From positions 1 through 64,000 of the forward strand of contig CAWCTB010000039.1 of the NCBI GenBank assembly GCA_963798275.1: 64,000 bases of DNA, given 5' to 3'. The stretch's first letter is position 1. The number at the start of each line of letters is the position of its first letter. This document shows positions 36,668 through 46,883 of the stretch, piece after piece. This stretch comes from CAWCTB01 sp963798275 (GTDB lineage: Bacteria; Acidobacteriota; Terriglobia; Terriglobales; Acidobacteriaceae). The translations under genes were made by a program, and so were the position numbers. Under the pieces are notes generated by a model. That model was not told where the DNA came from. It ran no database searches and was given only the letters and a program-made list of their open reading frames with translations.

Positions 36668-37807
36668 ATGAACTCCATGTCCGAAGCGGTCACAACCCGC
36701 CTCACGGAAATGGTCAAAGCCGCTGGTTGAGCCAGCAAGCTAAGTCCGGCGGTGCTGGACTCGGTGCTTGGGAAATTAGCCCGGCAACACGACCCCAACG
36801 TGCTCATCGGCTTCGACACAGCCGACGACGCCGGCGTGTATCAACTCACGCCTGAGCTGGCCATCGTCCAGACCGCTGACTTCTTCACCCCCATCGTCGA
36901 CGATCCCTACGTCTTTGGACAGATCGCCGCCACCAACGCCCTCAGCGACGTGTACGCCATGGGCGGCAAGCCGATCAGCGCCCTCGCACTGGTCTGCTTT
37001 CCCGAGAGCGGCGATCCCAACATCCTGGAGCAGATGCTTTCCGGCGGCCTGTCGAAGATGATCGAGGCCAACTGCACCGTGGTCGGCGGCCACAGCATTC
37101 GCGACGACGAGATCAAGCTTGGCTACGCGGTCACCGGCACCATTCATCCCCAGCGCATCCTCGCCAACAGCGGCGCGAAGCCGGGCGACCGGCTGATCTT
37201 CACCAAGGCGATTGGCACTGGCGTCATTGCAACCGCCATCAAGCGGCGTCACGCCGAGTTCGCCTGGATTCGCGCCGCGGTGCGCTCCATGATCACCCTC
37301 AACAAGGTCGCCGCCGAGATCGTGACCAGCGGGTATCAGGGTCATGCATTGGCTGACAAGCCCGGCTCCGAAGTGCACGGTGGGGCAGACGTCACCGGCA
37401 ACGAAGAGCTCGGCACGACCCATCCCACCGGCTACGAAGTGCATGGTATGACCGACGTCACCGGCTTCGGCCTGATCGGCCACGCCCGCGAACTGGCGCG
37501 CGCCTCTGGCGTGAGCCTTCGTATCTTCGCCTCGCGTGTGCCGCTGCTCGAAGGCGCGCTCGAGTGCGTCCGCCACGGCGACATCCCCGGAGGCCTCAAG
37601 TCCAACCGCGGCTTCGCCGAAGGCTGCGTCGAATACGCCACCGATGTTCCGGAGGACGTCAGAACGCTGCTCTACGACCCGCAAACCGCCGGCGGCCTGC
37701 TGATCTCGGTCGCGGCCGCAGATTGCGACCGCCTTGTCAGTGCTCTCACCGCCGCTGGTGTCCAGGCGGTCGATATCGGGGAAGTGCTGGACAAACATCC
37801 CCCCTAA
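36668..37807 (+). CDS. selD: Selenophosphate synthetase with an in-frame TGA selenocysteine codon
   Basis: Makes selenophosphate, the Se donor for selenocysteine and selenouridine, from selenide and ATP. Read through TGA at 36728-36730 the N-terminus is MNSMSEAVTTRLTEMVKAAG-U-ASKLSPAVLDSVL, with U21 exactly where SelD has its catalytic Cys or Sec (…GCGCK-P-). The downstream conserved blocks TADFFTPIVDDPYVFGQIAATNALSDVYAMGG, VVGGHSIRDDEIKLGYAVTG and MTDVTGFGLIGHARELA are intact. A 22-residue tandem duplication copies the EVHG-(M/G)(T/A)-DVTG segment just before the last motif. If TGA were read as stop, the gene would be truncated at residue 20. Confidence 0.9.
36731..36775 (+). promoter_or_regulatory. 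Bacterial SECIS-like hairpin after the selD TGA
   Basis: Starting six bases after the TGA, CAAGC (36736-36740) pairs with GCTTG (36766-36770); inside this AGTCC (36743-36747) pairs with GGACT (36757-36761), extended by GGC/GCT with one wobble, leaving a GGT loop (36751-36753) 21 bases after the TGA. A GG/GU apical loop at 16-37 bases from the UGA is the bacterial SECIS rule, so SelB recruitment is plausible. Confidence 0.75.
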
Positions 37808-37836
37808 TTGCGGTTTCGTGTTGACTGCAAAAACTT

Positions 37837-37860
37837 TGGGCGGCCATGAACGGCCGCCCA
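37837..37860. terminator. Terminator between convergent selD and ftsH
   Basis: TGGGCGGCC and GGCCGCCCA form a perfect 9 bp stem around ATGAAC. The A-rich side (AAAAACTTTG) before the stem gives a U tract on the minus-strand transcript, so it best terminates ftsH; on the plus strand only TCTTA follows. Confidence 0.75.
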
Positions 37861-37906
37861 TCTTAAGTCTTAGCTGACAGCTGATGGCTGACAGCCGGTA
37901 GCTTTC

Positions 37907-39819
<1,913 letters not shown>

Positions 39820-40103
39820 TCAATACTCCTCTGCACCGGAGAGAACACTAATCTGCCGTCCAAAGACTTAGATGCTGTCCTCGAACCCTGGATTTACAAA
39901 TTCGTCCTCACGCTGATTGTAACTCTTTCGCTAAACGGAACGGCAGGAAAGACTTAAACAAAACTGCCTCTTAGGAAAGACCTATGCTCTTACGCCTCCC
40001 GAAAGAGGAATGTTCCCTCCCCGGTAGAAACCCGATGCACTGCGTTATCACTCTCTCTTCATTAGACATCTCCCCGCCCTTCGCGGTAGCAAAGCTGCGC
40101 CCT
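39820..40103. other. ftsH-tilS spacer
   Basis: 284 bp containing presumably the ftsH promoter and the tilS 3' untranslated region. No ORF, repeat or terminator hairpin of note was seen. Confidence 0.4.
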
Positions 40104-41489
40104 TCAACTCAATGGTTCTGCAATCACTTCGATGCGAAGCGCATCGCCGTCCCCTGGCCGCCATTCATATCCCGAGGCCACCGGAAACCCGCGCACCCAG
40201 ACGATCTCGTTCCCCTTCAGCCCGATGGGCCACGCGGATCGCTGCTCTGCCGGGATGCGTCGTTCGGAGAATAGCCGTTTCAGCTTCTGCTCGCCGCCGC
40301 TATGGGCCGGATGATATCGGTCGCCCGGCCGCCAGTTTCGGACCGTCAGCTTATCATCGAGAACATCGCAGCGCAGCAAGCTCCCCGGCCGTTCTTCCGC
40401 GGCAAACTGGGCCGGCACTGGGATCGCTCTGATCATCGCGCCGATCTCGGCGACCCTGGCCTCGCCCGGAATCGTCAGCTCACACTCGTAGCCACCTCCA
40501 TCCGGTGCTGGTTCGGCGGGCGGTCGCAACCACAGGTACTCGCCCTCGACCGCAACCGTCCAGCCGCCGGGCAACTCGCAGTTCCGCACCTCCCCCAGTC
40601 CGCATCGCCGGACCTTTTCAATATGCTGAAAGTCGGTCGCGATGCCCTCGATTTCCAGGAACCGCTTCAGCAGCCGGCGTTGCAAAGCGATGTGCACCGA
40701 CTGGAATCCCGGCAACCGCAGCCGCCCCGGCGGATCGTGCCTCACCTCCAGCATCGGATCGAGCGCCGCATCCCAATAAGCCTCTTCGCCGCGGGCAATC
40801 TCCGCAGTCTCTACCAGTACCTGCCGGATGTTCGGGTTGTACTCCCGTTCCAGCAGCGGCAGCAGTTCGTGCCGCACACGGTTGCGGCGGAAGCGATGGT
40901 CCAGATTGCTCTCGTCCTCCCGCCAGGGCTGGTCAATTGACGCCAGGTAGGCCTCGACGTCAGAGCGCGCGACCACCAGCAAAGGCCGCACGAACCGTAC
41001 GCTCGGATGTGCGCGCAAGACCATCACCGGGTGAATCCCCGCCAGCCCTCTGGTTCCTGAGCCGCGCATGAATTTCAATAGCACCGTCTCGGCTTGGTCG
41101 TCCTGGGTGTGGGCAGTTGCCGCCGTGTTGAACCCCTGCGCTTCGGCAATCCGGCGCAGAAAGTCGTAGCGGAGTCTCCGCCCCGCGGCCTCGAGACTCA
41201 GCCGGTTCTCTGCCGCATACCCGGCCACGTCGGCGCGCTCTCGGAACAACTCAAGCTCGTGATGCCGGGCCAGCTCGGCGACGAAGTGCTCGTCCGCATC
41301 CGACGCCTCCCCCCGCAGGCCGTGATTCAGATGTCCCACCGCCGGCACAATGCCCAGCTCCGATCGCAGCTCCAGCAGCACCCGCAGCAGCCCCACCGAA
41401 TCCGCACCCCCCGATACCGCGACCAGCACGCGGTCCCCTGCCCGCATCAGTTCGCGTCTCCGGATGTAGCCCAGCACCTTGGCCTGCAT
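40104..41489 (-). CDS. tilS: tRNA(Ile)-lysidine synthase
   Basis: Converts the C34 of tRNA-Ile(CAU) to lysidine so that it reads AUA. A 461-residue protein with the PP-loop SGGADS (26-31), HLNHGLRGEASDADEHFV, ATAHTQDDQAETVLLKFMRGSGTRGLAG and the C-terminal TilS domain WRPGDRYHPAHSGGEQKLKRLFSERRIPAEQRSAWPI. Full length. It lies upstream of ftsH on the same strand; tilS-ftsH adjacency is common. Confidence 0.96.
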   Translation of the reverse strand: MQAKVLGYIRRRELMRAGDRVLVAVSGGADSVGLLRVLLELRSELGIVPAVGHLNHGLRGEASDADEHFVAELARHHELELFRERADVAGYAAENRLSLEAAGRRLRYDFLRRIAEAQGFNTAATAHTQDDQAETVLLKFMRGSGTRGLAGIHPVMVLRAHPSVRFVRPLLVVARSDVEAYLASIDQPWREDESNLDHRFRRNRVRHELLPLLEREYNPNIRQVLVETAEIARGEEAYWDAALDPMLEVRHDPPGRLRLPGFQSVHIALQRRLLKRFLEIEGIATDFQHIEKVRRCGLGEVRNCELPGGWTVAVEGEYLWLRPPAEPAPDGGGYECELTIPGEARVAEIGAMIRAIPVPAQFAAEERPGSLLRCDVLDDKLTVRNWRPGDRYHPAHSGGEQKLKRLFSERRIPAEQRSAWPIGLKGNEIVWVRGFPVASGYEWRPGDGDALRIEVIAEPLS

Positions 41490-41615
41490 GAACCGATACT
41501 AAGCCGTCCGCCCGCACTCGTCAGCTAGTGTGGCGTCCCGGAAGTTCGCGGACTAACTTGACGTTGTCTTGAATGGGCACGGCTTCACAGACTCCGGAAA
41601 AAGTGGATGTTTGGG

Positions 41616-42141
41616 TAGAGCTGGCCTTCAGGCCCGCGTCAAAGCCCTTGTTTAGGTTTTTGTCATCGCCACGCGGACTTTAGTCCGGACACCACGCCAG
41701 ACGATACTTTCAAAGTCCACAACTCTTACTTTTGCTGTTGCAGGTCGTCCCCGGTTGGAACGTGTTTAGCCGTGCCGCAAAGGCGCGCGCACGGGCGCGG
41801 CCTTAGCCGCCGCGACAACGACGTTCTCCGCAATGCCGCTTTTTAGTTGGGGCACGACGTTGCGGGACACCACGCCAGACGGTACTTTCAAAATCCACAA
41901 CTCTTACTTTTGCTAGTTGCAGGTCGTCCCCAGTTGGAACAGTGACGGCCGTTACTGCCAGGAAAGCCCAGGAATAATATCCAGTGGGCTGCGGAAGACT
42001 CGGGCCTTGGCGTGTTTTGAAAGGGCACGGCTTTTAGCCGTGTCGCAAAAGCGCATGCAAAGGCGCGGCTTTAGCCGCTGAGGTGACGACGTTCTCCGCA
42101 ATGCCGCTGTTTCGAGTTATGGCGCGAAATTGCGGGACACC
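41616..42141. repeat. Repeat-rich spacer with imperfect direct duplications
   Basis: Unit A: about 73 bases beginning ACACCACGCCAGACGATAC at 41688 recur, about 95% identical, from 41868 (ACACCACGCCAGACGGTAC…), ending at TTGGAAC. Unit B: about 105 bases from GCCGTGCCGCAAAGGCGC at about 41772 recur from about 42036 (GCCGTGTCGCAAAAGCGC…), both containing CGACGTTCTCCGCAATGCCG and ending GCGGGACACCAC. REP-like CGGACTTTAGTCCG (41674-41687) and GGTAGAGCTGGCCTTCAGGC (41616) are also present. No coding potential is apparent. The whole 41490-42184 gap is non-coding. Confidence 0.75.
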
Positions 42142-42184
42142 ACACAAGTGGGTTACGGCGCGCATATTTTCTTGGGAGGAAGCT

Positions 42185-43183
42185 TTGTCAAAGAAGGAAA
42201 AAGAAAACAAGAAGAGCAAGAAGGATGAAAAGGGCAAAAAAGGCAAGAAGGCGGCCCCTGCAGCCCCTGCAGCCCAGGCCGCCCCGCCGACACCACCCAT
42301 TCCACTCACCGGCGGTACCTATGCTGACGGCACGCCGCTTGACCAGGTGCAGTATCTGGAGGCCAAGCTGATCCTGAAGCCTGACCGCTTCACCTCCGTG
42401 CAGGCCTTCCGCGATTTCGGCAAGATCGTGCACCAAACGGCCAAGCAGGTTGGCGTTGGATTCATCCCTGACGCCGAGGCCGGTCTAAGGCCGCAGATTC
42501 GGGAGATCACCTTCGGCGACACTCCCGACTTCCGCCTCTACAACAACGCCTTCATCCTGCGCCGCCGCATCTCCTACGTGGACGGCTTTCCCGTGGGTGA
42601 TCCCGAGATCGTCTTCAAGTTCCGCCACCCCGATGAGCAGGCTGCTACCTCGGTGGATGTGCGTCCCAAGATTGCCGGAGCCTACCGTATCAAGTTCAAG
42701 GCCGAAGCCCTGCCGCTGAAGGACCAGGTTGGCGGATATCGCATCCTGTATTCGCACAACTGCCAGTTCGGCTTGAGCCAGATGCATGAGGGCGATCGAG
42801 CCTCAGTGTCCACCCTGGTGAGAGTGTTCCCGGCGATCGCCAAACTGCAGAAGGGTGCTGACGAGAAAATCAGCCTGGTGAACGAAGGCATTGTGGAAGA
42901 AGTGCTGCTGCCGCTCGGCCAACTGGACTTTGGCAAGGGTCTGGTTGGCAAGTGCGACATCGGTCTGTGGCGCACCCGTGGCGAACACAAGTCGCTGGTT
43001 GGCGAGTTCGCCTTCCAGGTCAAGTTCGCCAGCCGCGCGAGCATCGCCGAGAAGCAGAAGAAGCTGGCGGCGCAGTTCTACGTTAGCCTGCAACTCGCGG
43101 TGCAGGACTGGCTCGCGCTGGGTGTCACCAAGACCGGCATGGTCTATCGCCTCAAGGGGAACGAGCCCCAAAGCCATGAGTGA
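42185..43183 (+). CDS. CYTH-like protein with a Lys-rich N-terminal tail
   Basis: A 332-residue protein starting at TTG 42185, four bases after a strong GGGAGGA. Residues 1-25 are almost only Lys, Glu, Ser, Asp (SKKEKENKKSKKDEKGKKGKK), followed by an Ala/Pro spacer. The folded part begins YLEAKLILKPDRF, then GDTPDFRLYNNAFILRRRISY, PEIVFKFRHPD, VDVRPKI and YRIKFKAEAL. The order EaK … DTPd..LYn…LRrR … K.R … is that of CYTH/triphosphate-tunnel proteins, but the first ExExK motif is incomplete. Its stop overlaps the first ChrA gene by 8 bases, so the three genes form one operon. The assignment is by pattern only. Confidence 0.6.
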   Translation: MSKKEKENKKSKKDEKGKKGKKAAPAAPAAQAAPPTPPIPLTGGTYADGTPLDQVQYLEAKLILKPDRFTSVQAFRDFGKIVHQTAKQVGVGFIPDAEAGLRPQIREITFGDTPDFRLYNNAFILRRRISYVDGFPVGDPEIVFKFRHPDEQAATSVDVRPKIAGAYRIKFKAEALPLKDQVGGYRILYSHNCQFGLSQMHEGDRASVSTLVRVFPAIAKLQKGADEKISLVNEGIVEEVLLPLGQLDFGKGLVGKCDIGLWRTRGEHKSLVGEFAFQVKFASRASIAEKQKKLAAQFYVSLQLAVQDWLALGVTKTGMVYRLKGNEPQSHE

Positions 43184-43787
43184 GGCTGACGCAACCCCTC
43201 TATTACAATCGGCCGCCGGCGCTGCTGCAGCCCCGGCAGAAGTCTCCATTTTCCAGATCTTCCTCGAATTCCTGATCATCGGCGCCACCAGCTTCGGCGG
43301 TGTGGTGCCTTACCTCCGCGGCAGCCTGGTGACCAAGCGGCATTGGATCGACGACAAGGAATTCGTCGAAATGCTTTCCATCAGCCAGTCGCTGCCCGGC
43401 TTGAACGCCACCAACATGGCCATCCTGGTAGGCGAGAAGCTGCGTGGGTGGCTCGGGGCTGTCGCCGGCATCATTGGCATCTGCCTGCCCGGCGCGGTGC
43501 TCATGTACATCGTTGGCATCTTCTACCGCATCCACGGGGACCATGTCTTCGTCACGGCCGCGCTGAAAGGCGTAGCGGCGGCCGCTGTAGGCCTCATCCT
43601 GTCCACCGTTGTCGGCCTCAGCCAAAAATCGCTCTCCCACAAGTTTGACTTCATTTTCATGGCGCTGACCGTGATTGCCGTGAACCGGCTGCACTTGGGA
43701 GTTCCACGCACTCTGATCGGGGTTGGAATCCTGGCGATTCTCTTCCATCATCCTCGCAAAGATCAGAAAGAGGGTGCGACCCCATGA
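43176..43787 (+). CDS. chrA: Chromate transporter family, N-terminal-type half (ChrA)
   Basis: A 203-residue membrane protein with VSIFQIFLEFLIIGATSFGGVVPYLRGSLV, LSISQSLPGLNATNMAILVGEKLRGWLGAVAGIIGICLPGAVLMYIVG, the CHR signature (G..sFGG, ..QslPGp.a.n.a..iG). Short-chain ChrA proteins work as pairs of two half-size subunits of opposite topology and export chromate or related anions; here the second half follows with a 4-base overlap. The substrate is unproven. Confidence 0.9.
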   Translation: MSEADATPLLQSAAGAAAAPAEVSIFQIFLEFLIIGATSFGGVVPYLRGSLVTKRHWIDDKEFVEMLSISQSLPGLNATNMAILVGEKLRGWLGAVAGIIGICLPGAVLMYIVGIFYRIHGDHVFVTAALKGVAAAAVGLILSTVVGLSQKSLSHKFDFIFMALTVIAVNRLHLGVPRTLIGVGILAILFHHPRKDQKEGATP

Positions 43788-44311
43788 ACCAGATTCCGGC
43801 CCTGATTCGCGTGTTCGCCTATCTGTCACTGTTGACTGTCGGCGGGGGCATGGCCGCTTTTCCCGAAATGAAGACCCTCACCGTCGACGTCCACAAGTGG
43901 TTGACGTTCCCTCAGCTGATCCACATGTATAGCGTGGGGCAAATGGCGCCCGGCCCTAACATGATGATGATCGTCTCCATCGGACAATGGGCGGGTGGAT
44001 TCCTCGGCGCAGTGGCCGTACTGGTTGCCTTTTTCGGGCCCACGGCCATACTCGCGTTCGTGGTCGCGAAAGCCTGGCGGAAGCTGGAAAAATGGCCGTG
44101 GAGAACCTCCATTCAGAAGGGGCTCGCGCCGGTATCGATTGGCCTCCTGCTGGCCGGCTGTTTCAGCATGGCGAAGGGTGCCATCACCGGGACTGAGACC
44201 GCCGCCATCTCGACTGCCGTGTTGCTGATCCTGTTGCGGTACAAGATCAATCCCGCGCTGTTGGTGGTGGCCGGGGCGGTGGTCGGGATACTCACCTTCA
44301 TGCCCAAGTAA
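43784..44311 (+). CDS. chrA: Chromate transporter family, second half (ChrA)
   Basis: A 175-residue membrane protein: LIRVFAYLSLLTVGGGMAAFPEMKTLTVD, LIHMYSVGQMAPGPNMMMIVSIGQWAGGFLGAVAVLVAFFGPTAIL, ending in hydrophobic segments. It is the partner of the preceding half-size subunit (ATGA overlap). The conserved GGG/FPEM and QMAPGPN motifs are intact. Confidence 0.9.
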   Translation: MNQIPALIRVFAYLSLLTVGGGMAAFPEMKTLTVDVHKWLTFPQLIHMYSVGQMAPGPNMMMIVSIGQWAGGFLGAVAVLVAFFGPTAILAFVVAKAWRKLEKWPWRTSIQKGLAPVSIGLLLAGCFSMAKGAITGTETAAISTAVLLILLRYKINPALLVVAGAVVGILTFMPK

Positions 44312-44380
44312 TGTCCGGGTAGTCCTGGCCGTCAGGCTGGCGGGTGAGTCTCCCGAGTTTTGCATCACGGTACGCGCCGT

Positions 44381-45687
44381 CTAAGCTCTTTGTTGTTCTT
44401 GCCCAAGCTCCTCAATCTTCCGCCGCAAGAATCGCCGCTCTGGCTCGTTGCAGGTCAGCTCCAGCGCGCGCCGATAACACGCGGCAGCCTCTTCGTATCG
44501 CTTCAGCTCCGCCAGGAACCGCCCCCGCACCGCCGGATACAGGTAGTACTTGCGCAAAGCCGCTTGGTCGCCAATGCCGTCGAGTTCGACTGAGCGCTGC
44601 CTGCGCTCCCCGCACCCGCGAAACCGCTACGCTCCGGTTCAGCGCCACGATCGGACCGGGATTCACCCGCACCAGCGAGTCATACAACCCCAGAACCGTC
44701 TCCCAATCGGTTTCCGCCGCGCTGCCTGCCCGGGTATGCGTCGCCGCGATGGCCGCTTCGATGTGATACGGCCACACCGTCTCGCCACCGATCGAGCGCT
44801 CGAAGTAATGAAAGCCCATCGCAATCAGGCGCTCGTCCCAGCGCGAGCGGTCCTGGTCATCCAGCAGCACCAGGTTCCCCGCTTCATTGGTTCGCGCCGG
44901 CAAGCCGCGCCGCCTGCAATGCCATCAGCGCCACCAGCGCGTTGGCCTGCGGAGCGCTCACGCTCGACTCCGCCACCAGCCGCGCCAGCCGCAGCGCCTC
45001 GAAGCACAGGTCGCTGCGAATCAGCTCCTCGCCCTGGTGCGCGTCGTAGCCTTCGTTGAACATCAGGTACAGCACTTCCAGCACGGCATCGAGACGCCGC
45101 GCCAGCTCCGCCCCTGCCGGCATTTCCAGCGACAGGTGCGACTCGCGAATCTGCCGCTTGGCCCGCACCAGCCGCTGCGCAATCGTCGCTTCCTCCGCCA
45201 GGAACGCGCGCGCAATCTCAGGCACGCTGAAGCCGCCAATCGTCTTCAGGCTCAGCGCTACCCTGGCCTCCGCCGAAAGTCTCGGATGGCAGCACATGAA
45301 GATCATGCGCAGCTCGTCGTCCCGCAGCCGCTCGTCCGTGGGCGCATCCTCAAGCTTGCCGTAGCTGTGACTGCGCGTGAGCTCGGCAATCAGCTCGGGA
45401 GCCTTCTCGTCCGAGACCTTGTTGTGGCGGATGGCGTCCAGCGCGGCGTTGCGCGCCACCTGCAGCAGCCATCCTGCTGGATTCGCGGGAATGCCCGCGT
45501 ACGGCCAGGTGTGCAGTGCCTTGAGCAGCGCTTCCTGTACCACCTCTTCGGCGAGATCGAGATGGGCCGGTCCCAGCAGCCGGGCGAGATACGAAACGAT
45601 GCGGCCCGACTCGTGACGGAACAGGTGCTCGACGGAGTGGCTCACCTCCAACTCTGACCCGGTCACCGCACCTGTCCCGCTGCTCAT
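44381..45687 (-). CDS. ECF-type RNA polymerase sigma factor with C-terminal TPR-like extension (ECF42 type), two frame breaks
   Basis: Region 2: VEHLFRHESGRIVSYLARLLGPAHLDLAEEVVQEALLKALHTWPY.GIPANPAGWLLQVARNAALDAIRHNK. Region 4: SLKTIGGFSVPEIARAFLAEEATIAQRLVRAKRQIRES. A long C-terminal domain (EGYDAHQGEELIRSDLCFEALRLARL ... AAIAATHTRAGSAAETDWETVLGLYDSLVRVNPGPIVALNRSVAVS…) is typical of ECF42. Frame shifts lie near 44893 and 44595; the last piece reads LDGIGDQAALRKYYLYPAVRGRFLAELKRYEEAAACYRRALELT to TAG 44381-44383. Its partner with a YCII domain starts immediately upstream, as in most ECF42 loci. Confidence 0.88.
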
Positions 45688-46043
45688 CAGTCCAGCCCGT
45701 GCATGGGATGCACAGCACGCACTTCAATCGTGCCGCCGTATTCCAAGTGGGGATGGTCCTTCGTGCGCTCAACGGCCTGGGCATAGTCGGCCGCCTCTAT
45801 CAGGAAGTAGCCGCCGAGAATCTCTTTGCTTTCGCTGTAGGGCCCATCGGTCACGCGGCCATTCCGCACTACCTTGCCCACATCTTCCGCCAGGCGGTGA
45901 CTGCCTTTCAGGAATCCGGCCTGCGTCGCCTTCTGGCCCCACGCCATATACTTCTCCAGCGCCTTCTGCATTTCTTCCGGGCTCAGCTTCGCCCACCCGG
46001 ACGGATCATCGTACAGAAACAAAAAGTAGTGTGGCATCGTCAT
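45687..46043 (-). CDS. YCII/DGPF-domain protein
   Basis: A 118-residue small protein with the DGPF motif GRVTDGPYSESKEILGGYFLIEAADYAQAVE and the YCII start PHYFLFLYDDPSGWAKLSPEEMQK. YCII proteins are almost always next to ECF42 sigma factors; their function in that pairing is not settled. It shares one base with the sigma factor start (45687) and follows the secreted protein gene by 4 bases. Confidence 0.92.
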   Translation of the reverse strand: MTMPHYFLFLYDDPSGWAKLSPEEMQKALEKYMAWGQKATQAGFLKGSHRLAEDVGKVVRNGRVTDGPYSESKEILGGYFLIEAADYAQAVERTKDHPHLEYGGTIEVRAVHPMHGLD

Positions 46044-46047
46044 CTCC

Positions 46048-46563
46048 TCATTTCACCCGCGTGTATTGGGAAGTCTCGGTCAACTTCGGCTTGGCATTTT
46101 CGTACAACGTCCACGAGCTGGTGAAGTGACTATTGTCAACCAGCTTAAACGTCGCGTTGTGCATGTACTTGGCGTTCGGGCTTGCCAGGTTGCTGATGCT
46201 GGCAAAGTCGAAGACGATCTCGCCGCTCGCAGGATCGATGCTCTTCGCCACCATCGAGGGCTGATTGCCGGCCATGCAGTAGTGCGTCAGCTCCAGCTTG
46301 TCGCCGTCGAGATGATACGCCGTGATCATCGGACTGGGCATGCCGTCCATCGTAAACCGCTCCAGCACGGTCGAGCCGCTGGCCACCACCTCCCACACCG
46401 CCTGCCCCTTGCCCATGTCGCTGTCCACCTGCCACGTGCCGGCCAGGCCCTTCAGCCGCTCGAACGCAGCCGAGGCCGCTCCCGAGTTGCCCGTATCGAC
46501 ATTACCCGCCGCCACACTCATGGGGACGACGAACAAAACTAAGCACCACAAAGCTTTCCGCAT
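46048..46563 (-). CDS. Secreted protein of unknown function
   Basis: A 171-residue exported protein with a signal peptide (MRKALWCLVLFVVPMSVAAG). The rest is beta-rich: FERLKGLAGTWQVDSDMGKGQAVWEVVASGSTVLERF ... ITAYHLDGDKLELTHYCMAGNQPSMVAKS ... YENAKPKLTETSQYTRVK. The G.W pattern near the start and 'DGdkl.lthYC..gnqP.m' recall lipocalin-like/DUF1579-type proteins. First gene of the three-gene operon with the YCII and ECF sigma genes. Confidence 0.78.
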   Translation of the reverse strand: MRKALWCLVLFVVPMSVAAGNVDTGNSGAASAAFERLKGLAGTWQVDSDMGKGQAVWEVVASGSTVLERFTMDGMPSPMITAYHLDGDKLELTHYCMAGNQPSMVAKSIDPASGEIVFDFASISNLASPNAKYMHNATFKLVDNSHFTSSWTLYENAKPKLTETSQYTRVK

Positions 46564-46883
46564 TTTCGTTTCCTCCTCGGGCAGAGCTGATCTCTTCCCG
46601 TTTCATACCCATGACGCGCGAGGAGGTCAGAAATCGACACAGGGGCAGGAGAAAAAAACTCTGCCAGGAGCCGCTTCGATGTTCTGTCACCTTCAGATGC
46701 CTGCCTGACACCTGATAGCCGGTGACTGCGGGCGGCTGGCAGCACCCTACCGCGGAGCGGTGACATTTGTTCTTGCCATGGGTGTCAAAGCGTGTGTGAG
46801 TACCAGCCATTTGATGGCGAAGGTGGTAAGAACCCGCGAAGAATCAGCCCCGTAAGGGGCGAAAGAACTTAGCCCAGCGCTTT
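46564..46883. other. Spacer upstream of the ECF operon
   Basis: About 320 bp: an upstream region for the minus-strand operon and, at 46826-46880, the acidobacterial intergenic unit AGCCCCGTAAGGGGCGAAAG followed by AACTTAGCCCAGCGCTTTAG. A degenerate version of the AGCTGACAGCTGATAGC repeat lies at about 46705-46738. No gene seen. Confidence 0.5.

Noticed and set aside
36728..36730. TGA in selD as a simple stop or sequencing error
   Set aside because: It sits exactly at the catalytic Cys/Sec position and is followed by a SECIS-like hairpin, so recoding is the better explanation.
42083..42184. ATG at 42083 as the start of the CYTH-like gene
   Set aside because: It lies inside a non-coding repeat unit; TTG 42185 has a consensus ribosome-binding site 4 bases upstream.
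41490..42184. A CRISPR array in the repeat-rich spacer
   Set aside because: The duplicated units are long, only two copies each, imperfect, without regularly spaced unique spacers, and no cas genes are near.
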